This document shows, one piece after another, positions 62,082 through 64,000 of a stretch of 64,000 nt of DNA. The position numbers and the translations under genes were made by a program. Below the pieces are notes generated by a model. It saw only the letters and a list, made by a program, of their open reading frames with translations. It made no database searches and had not been told where the DNA came from. Origin of the DNA: Sporodiniella umbellata (lineage: Eukaryota > Mucoromycota > Mucoromycetes > Mucorales > Rhizopodaceae); the NCBI GenBank assembly GCA_025677835.1, contig JAIXMR010000053.1:103318-167317 (forward strand), in the 5' to 3' direction. The number at the start of each line of letters is the position of its first letter. Positions within the stretch are counted from its first letter, which is position 1.

Positions 62082-62338
62082 TTACTTATTTACTACAAAC
62101 GGCCCGGACCACTTATCGGTGAACTTTTTCGAAGAGCTGATTTCTTGACTAGAGCTTATCCACCCAATTGGAAAACCTTGGGATGTATAGTGCTATTATA
62201 CCCGGAAGCTTATTTCTCTTTAGCAGCATCAGAGTTCTCTCTTGATTTCATCATAATATCTTGTAGTTTCCTTCGGATTGTCTCTACTTGTTTGGCAACA
62301 TTCAATTCTAGTTCACCTTTGAGCAGCGCTGAGTTGTC
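62082..62338 (-). pseudogene. Relic of a Ty3/gypsy integrase C-terminus
   Basis: On the minus strand, a frame running ELNVAKQVETIRRKLQDI, then HPKVFQLGG and ALVKKSALRK, and, after a one-base frameshift in an A run, KFTDKWSGPFVV. This order is that of a chromovirus or Ty3/gypsy integrase end, with the GPF of the GPY/F module. Two in-frame TAA codons (after AKEK and after LGG) and the frameshift kill it. The upstream pol parts and LTRs were not found. A plus-strand 100-codon frame over the same bases (62049-62351) is the antisense shadow. It is an old fungal retroelement. Confidence 0.55.
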
Positions 62339-64000
62339 AAAACAAACTTAATCTGCTTTAGAAAAGGAAAAACTTGTTGAGAAACATCTCAAACATTTTA
62401 AATTTTTATATCTTAACAATGCTGAATCGTCTTAGAAAAATACAAAATCTAAGAGATGAGGTTGATTTAAGAGAATCTTATAATATTATAGGCTATTTTC
62501 ATTAAAAAACTTACAAGAAACTGAAGGTTTTGAAATGACTTGATGGACTAATAGAAGCATGAAAAAACCCTCAACCCAGAGAAAGAATATATTTTATATA
62601 AAGCGGGACATCTCTCGTTGGAAACTACAGTAAATTTCGAATTTTGGTATTTTTTAGAAACAAAACACATATTTTACTTGTTGTCTTTTTTACAATAATT
62701 ATTTGCCAAGTCCTGTATCTTTTGGATATCATTTTTGTTTATTTAATAACCTAAAATAATATTCATCGCCTATCTTTGATATAAGCAAGTATTAATCATT
62801 TACATACGTTTGTAGTGACCGTTTGGTATTTATACATCAACTGAGATAAGGAAAATCCTGTATACTCTTTTACTAGCATTCACAAAGCCAACGAAACTTT
62901 AACAATATACTCGTTCCAACGATTCATACCAACTTGAACGTAAGCCAGTTTTGTTAGTACTCCACATACCATTGCTTTTTAGCATGCAAACGGTCGTTGA
63001 TGTCGCCTTACAATCAAACTTGTTTAAAAAAAATCAGTATTGTTTGACACAAAATTAAATCCTCGTTTGATCAACATATAGCTTAGCATACAACAATTGG
63101 GGCTCCATAGCAGTATCTATTTATCTTTGAGAAATTTTTTATAAACACTCTGGAGTACTTTCTTCTCAAATATAAAACCCCATCTTGAAAAGATAAAAAC
63201 ATTTGAAATACAAAGCATCATTCAAAATTAAAGTATACTTTAAAGTTTATACGCAATTTGACTTTTTTTGTTTTTCTTTGAATTTTAGAATCCTGCATTT
63301 GAGCTTTAACTGCTTACAACTAAAAAAAAATTCCTTGGCACAGCCAATGCAAACGGTCAATGAGTCAAATAATCAATACCAATTAGGATATACAAATTTC
63401 CTTTTTTCAGATTTCTCTAGAGGAACTACGGTATCACATCCGACCATAAACCAAAAAATGAATGAAGTTCTCGGCGGCTTAGCATAGTTTCTTTCGATAA
63501 TGAATATTTGTTGCGCACTTTTGTCCAGTTAAGCATTTTAAGGTAAATCCTTTATAGAGTTCAGGCAACTGATCAGTCTAAAGATATTAGTTTTTCGCAC
63601 TTTTGCATAACTGAGAACCACTAAGGCGCCCTTCGATATGGAACCGAGTCGAAACTTCCTCTATGTTTTTTTTGATATAAAATACGAGGCCCAGAATCCT
63701 TGTCTTTCAAGTGTTCGACATTAATACCATACCATTTAGGGTTTCTACTTATTTTTTGCTTGATGGTCTTTGTAGTACTCATTGAATACGAATCATCTCT
63801 TATACAGCTTCAAAAAACAAAAAAAAAATTACATGATAGTAACCGTCTATTGACCAATTGAGAGCTTCCTTTTTTTAAAAAAAAAATGTGTATTCTTTTA
63901 TTACAGTACAGGAGACTTATTTGCGAAAAGAAACCTGTTGGGATTCCAAATTGTGGCTACTATCCCCGCATTTTTTTATTATATCACCAATGCTTCTTCT
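62339..64000. other. Repeat-like, gene-poor right end
   Basis: AT-rich DNA with possible remnants: a plus frame ending at 63487 (QMQTVNESNNQY-like composition), a 53-codon minus ORF at 63621-63782, and an open stretch from about 63903 to the window edge. None can be assigned. It may be the body of the retroelement whose integrase end lies just to the left. Confidence 0.4.
63621..63782 (-). pseudogene. Short ORF, possible relic
   Basis: ATG at 63782, 53 codons, basic and coherent (KQKISRNPKWYGINVEHLK, then GPRILYQKKHRGSF) and ends TAG. The bases upstream carry frames that fall apart. Family unknown; it may be a mobile-element tail. Confidence 0.25.

Noticed and set aside
62049..62351. 100-codon plus-strand frame
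   Set aside because: Opposite strand reads as an integrase relic, which explains the open frame better.

Overview
The window looks like nuclear DNA of an early-diverging filamentous fungus, most likely Mucoromycota (Mucorales-like). The grounds are AT-rich spacers, short GT-AG introns (about 35-100 nt, mostly 45-65), fungal-type protein sets (ALG7, NTE1, a Pmc1-type Ca2+ pump, calcineurin A, an MCR1-like reductase, a GH16 glucanase, a SYLF-SH3 protein) and many long A/T homopolymers. The phylum is inferred from gene structure and remembered family resemblance, not from a search. No rRNA gene, convincing tRNA gene or CRISPR array was seen.

Layout. 0-11.6 kb: an arrestin-domain gene cut by the left edge, a tandem pair of LRR proteins that share a C-terminal Cys motif, a YAE1-like Fe-S adaptor, and a PMCA-type Ca2+-ATPase with a pyrimidine-rich leader. 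14.4-28.8 kb: NTE1 phospholipase, a DEDDh exonuclease-like gene, a GH16 glucanase, ALG7, an unnamed 77-aa spliced gene, a mitochondrial cytochrome b5 reductase and a three-exon coiled-coil protein of unknown function. 32.3-42.1 kb: a peroxisomal enoyl-CoA hydratase/isomerase, an eight-exon SYLF-SH3 actin-patch protein, deoxyhypusine synthase, a GPI-anchored wall-type protein and a kelch-BTB protein. 42.1-50.6 kb is a gene desert holding a decayed transposase. 50.6-60.9 kb: a zinc alcohol dehydrogenase, a DED1-like helicase, RFT1, two small or unknown genes and calcineurin A. 61-64 kb is again repeat-like, with a broken Ty3/gypsy integrase tail.

Many genes are split by introns, so single open frames mark only parts of them. 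I joined exons by hand using GT-AG sites, phase and family conservation. For each complete gene where I summed the exons, the total is a multiple of three; the calcineurin first junction and the RFT1 3' end stay ambiguous.

Functional links are those of ordinary housekeeping genes and not an operon. ALG7 and RFT1 act early and midway in lipid-linked oligosaccharide assembly. The Ca2+-ATPase and calcineurin A are two arms of Ca2+ homeostasis. NTE1, the hydratase and the b5 reductase act in lipid metabolism. I found no clear sign of a wholly new system. The best leads are the LRR-Cys tandem pair, three or four small or unknown spliced genes, a 14-nt microexon, and relics of mobile elements.
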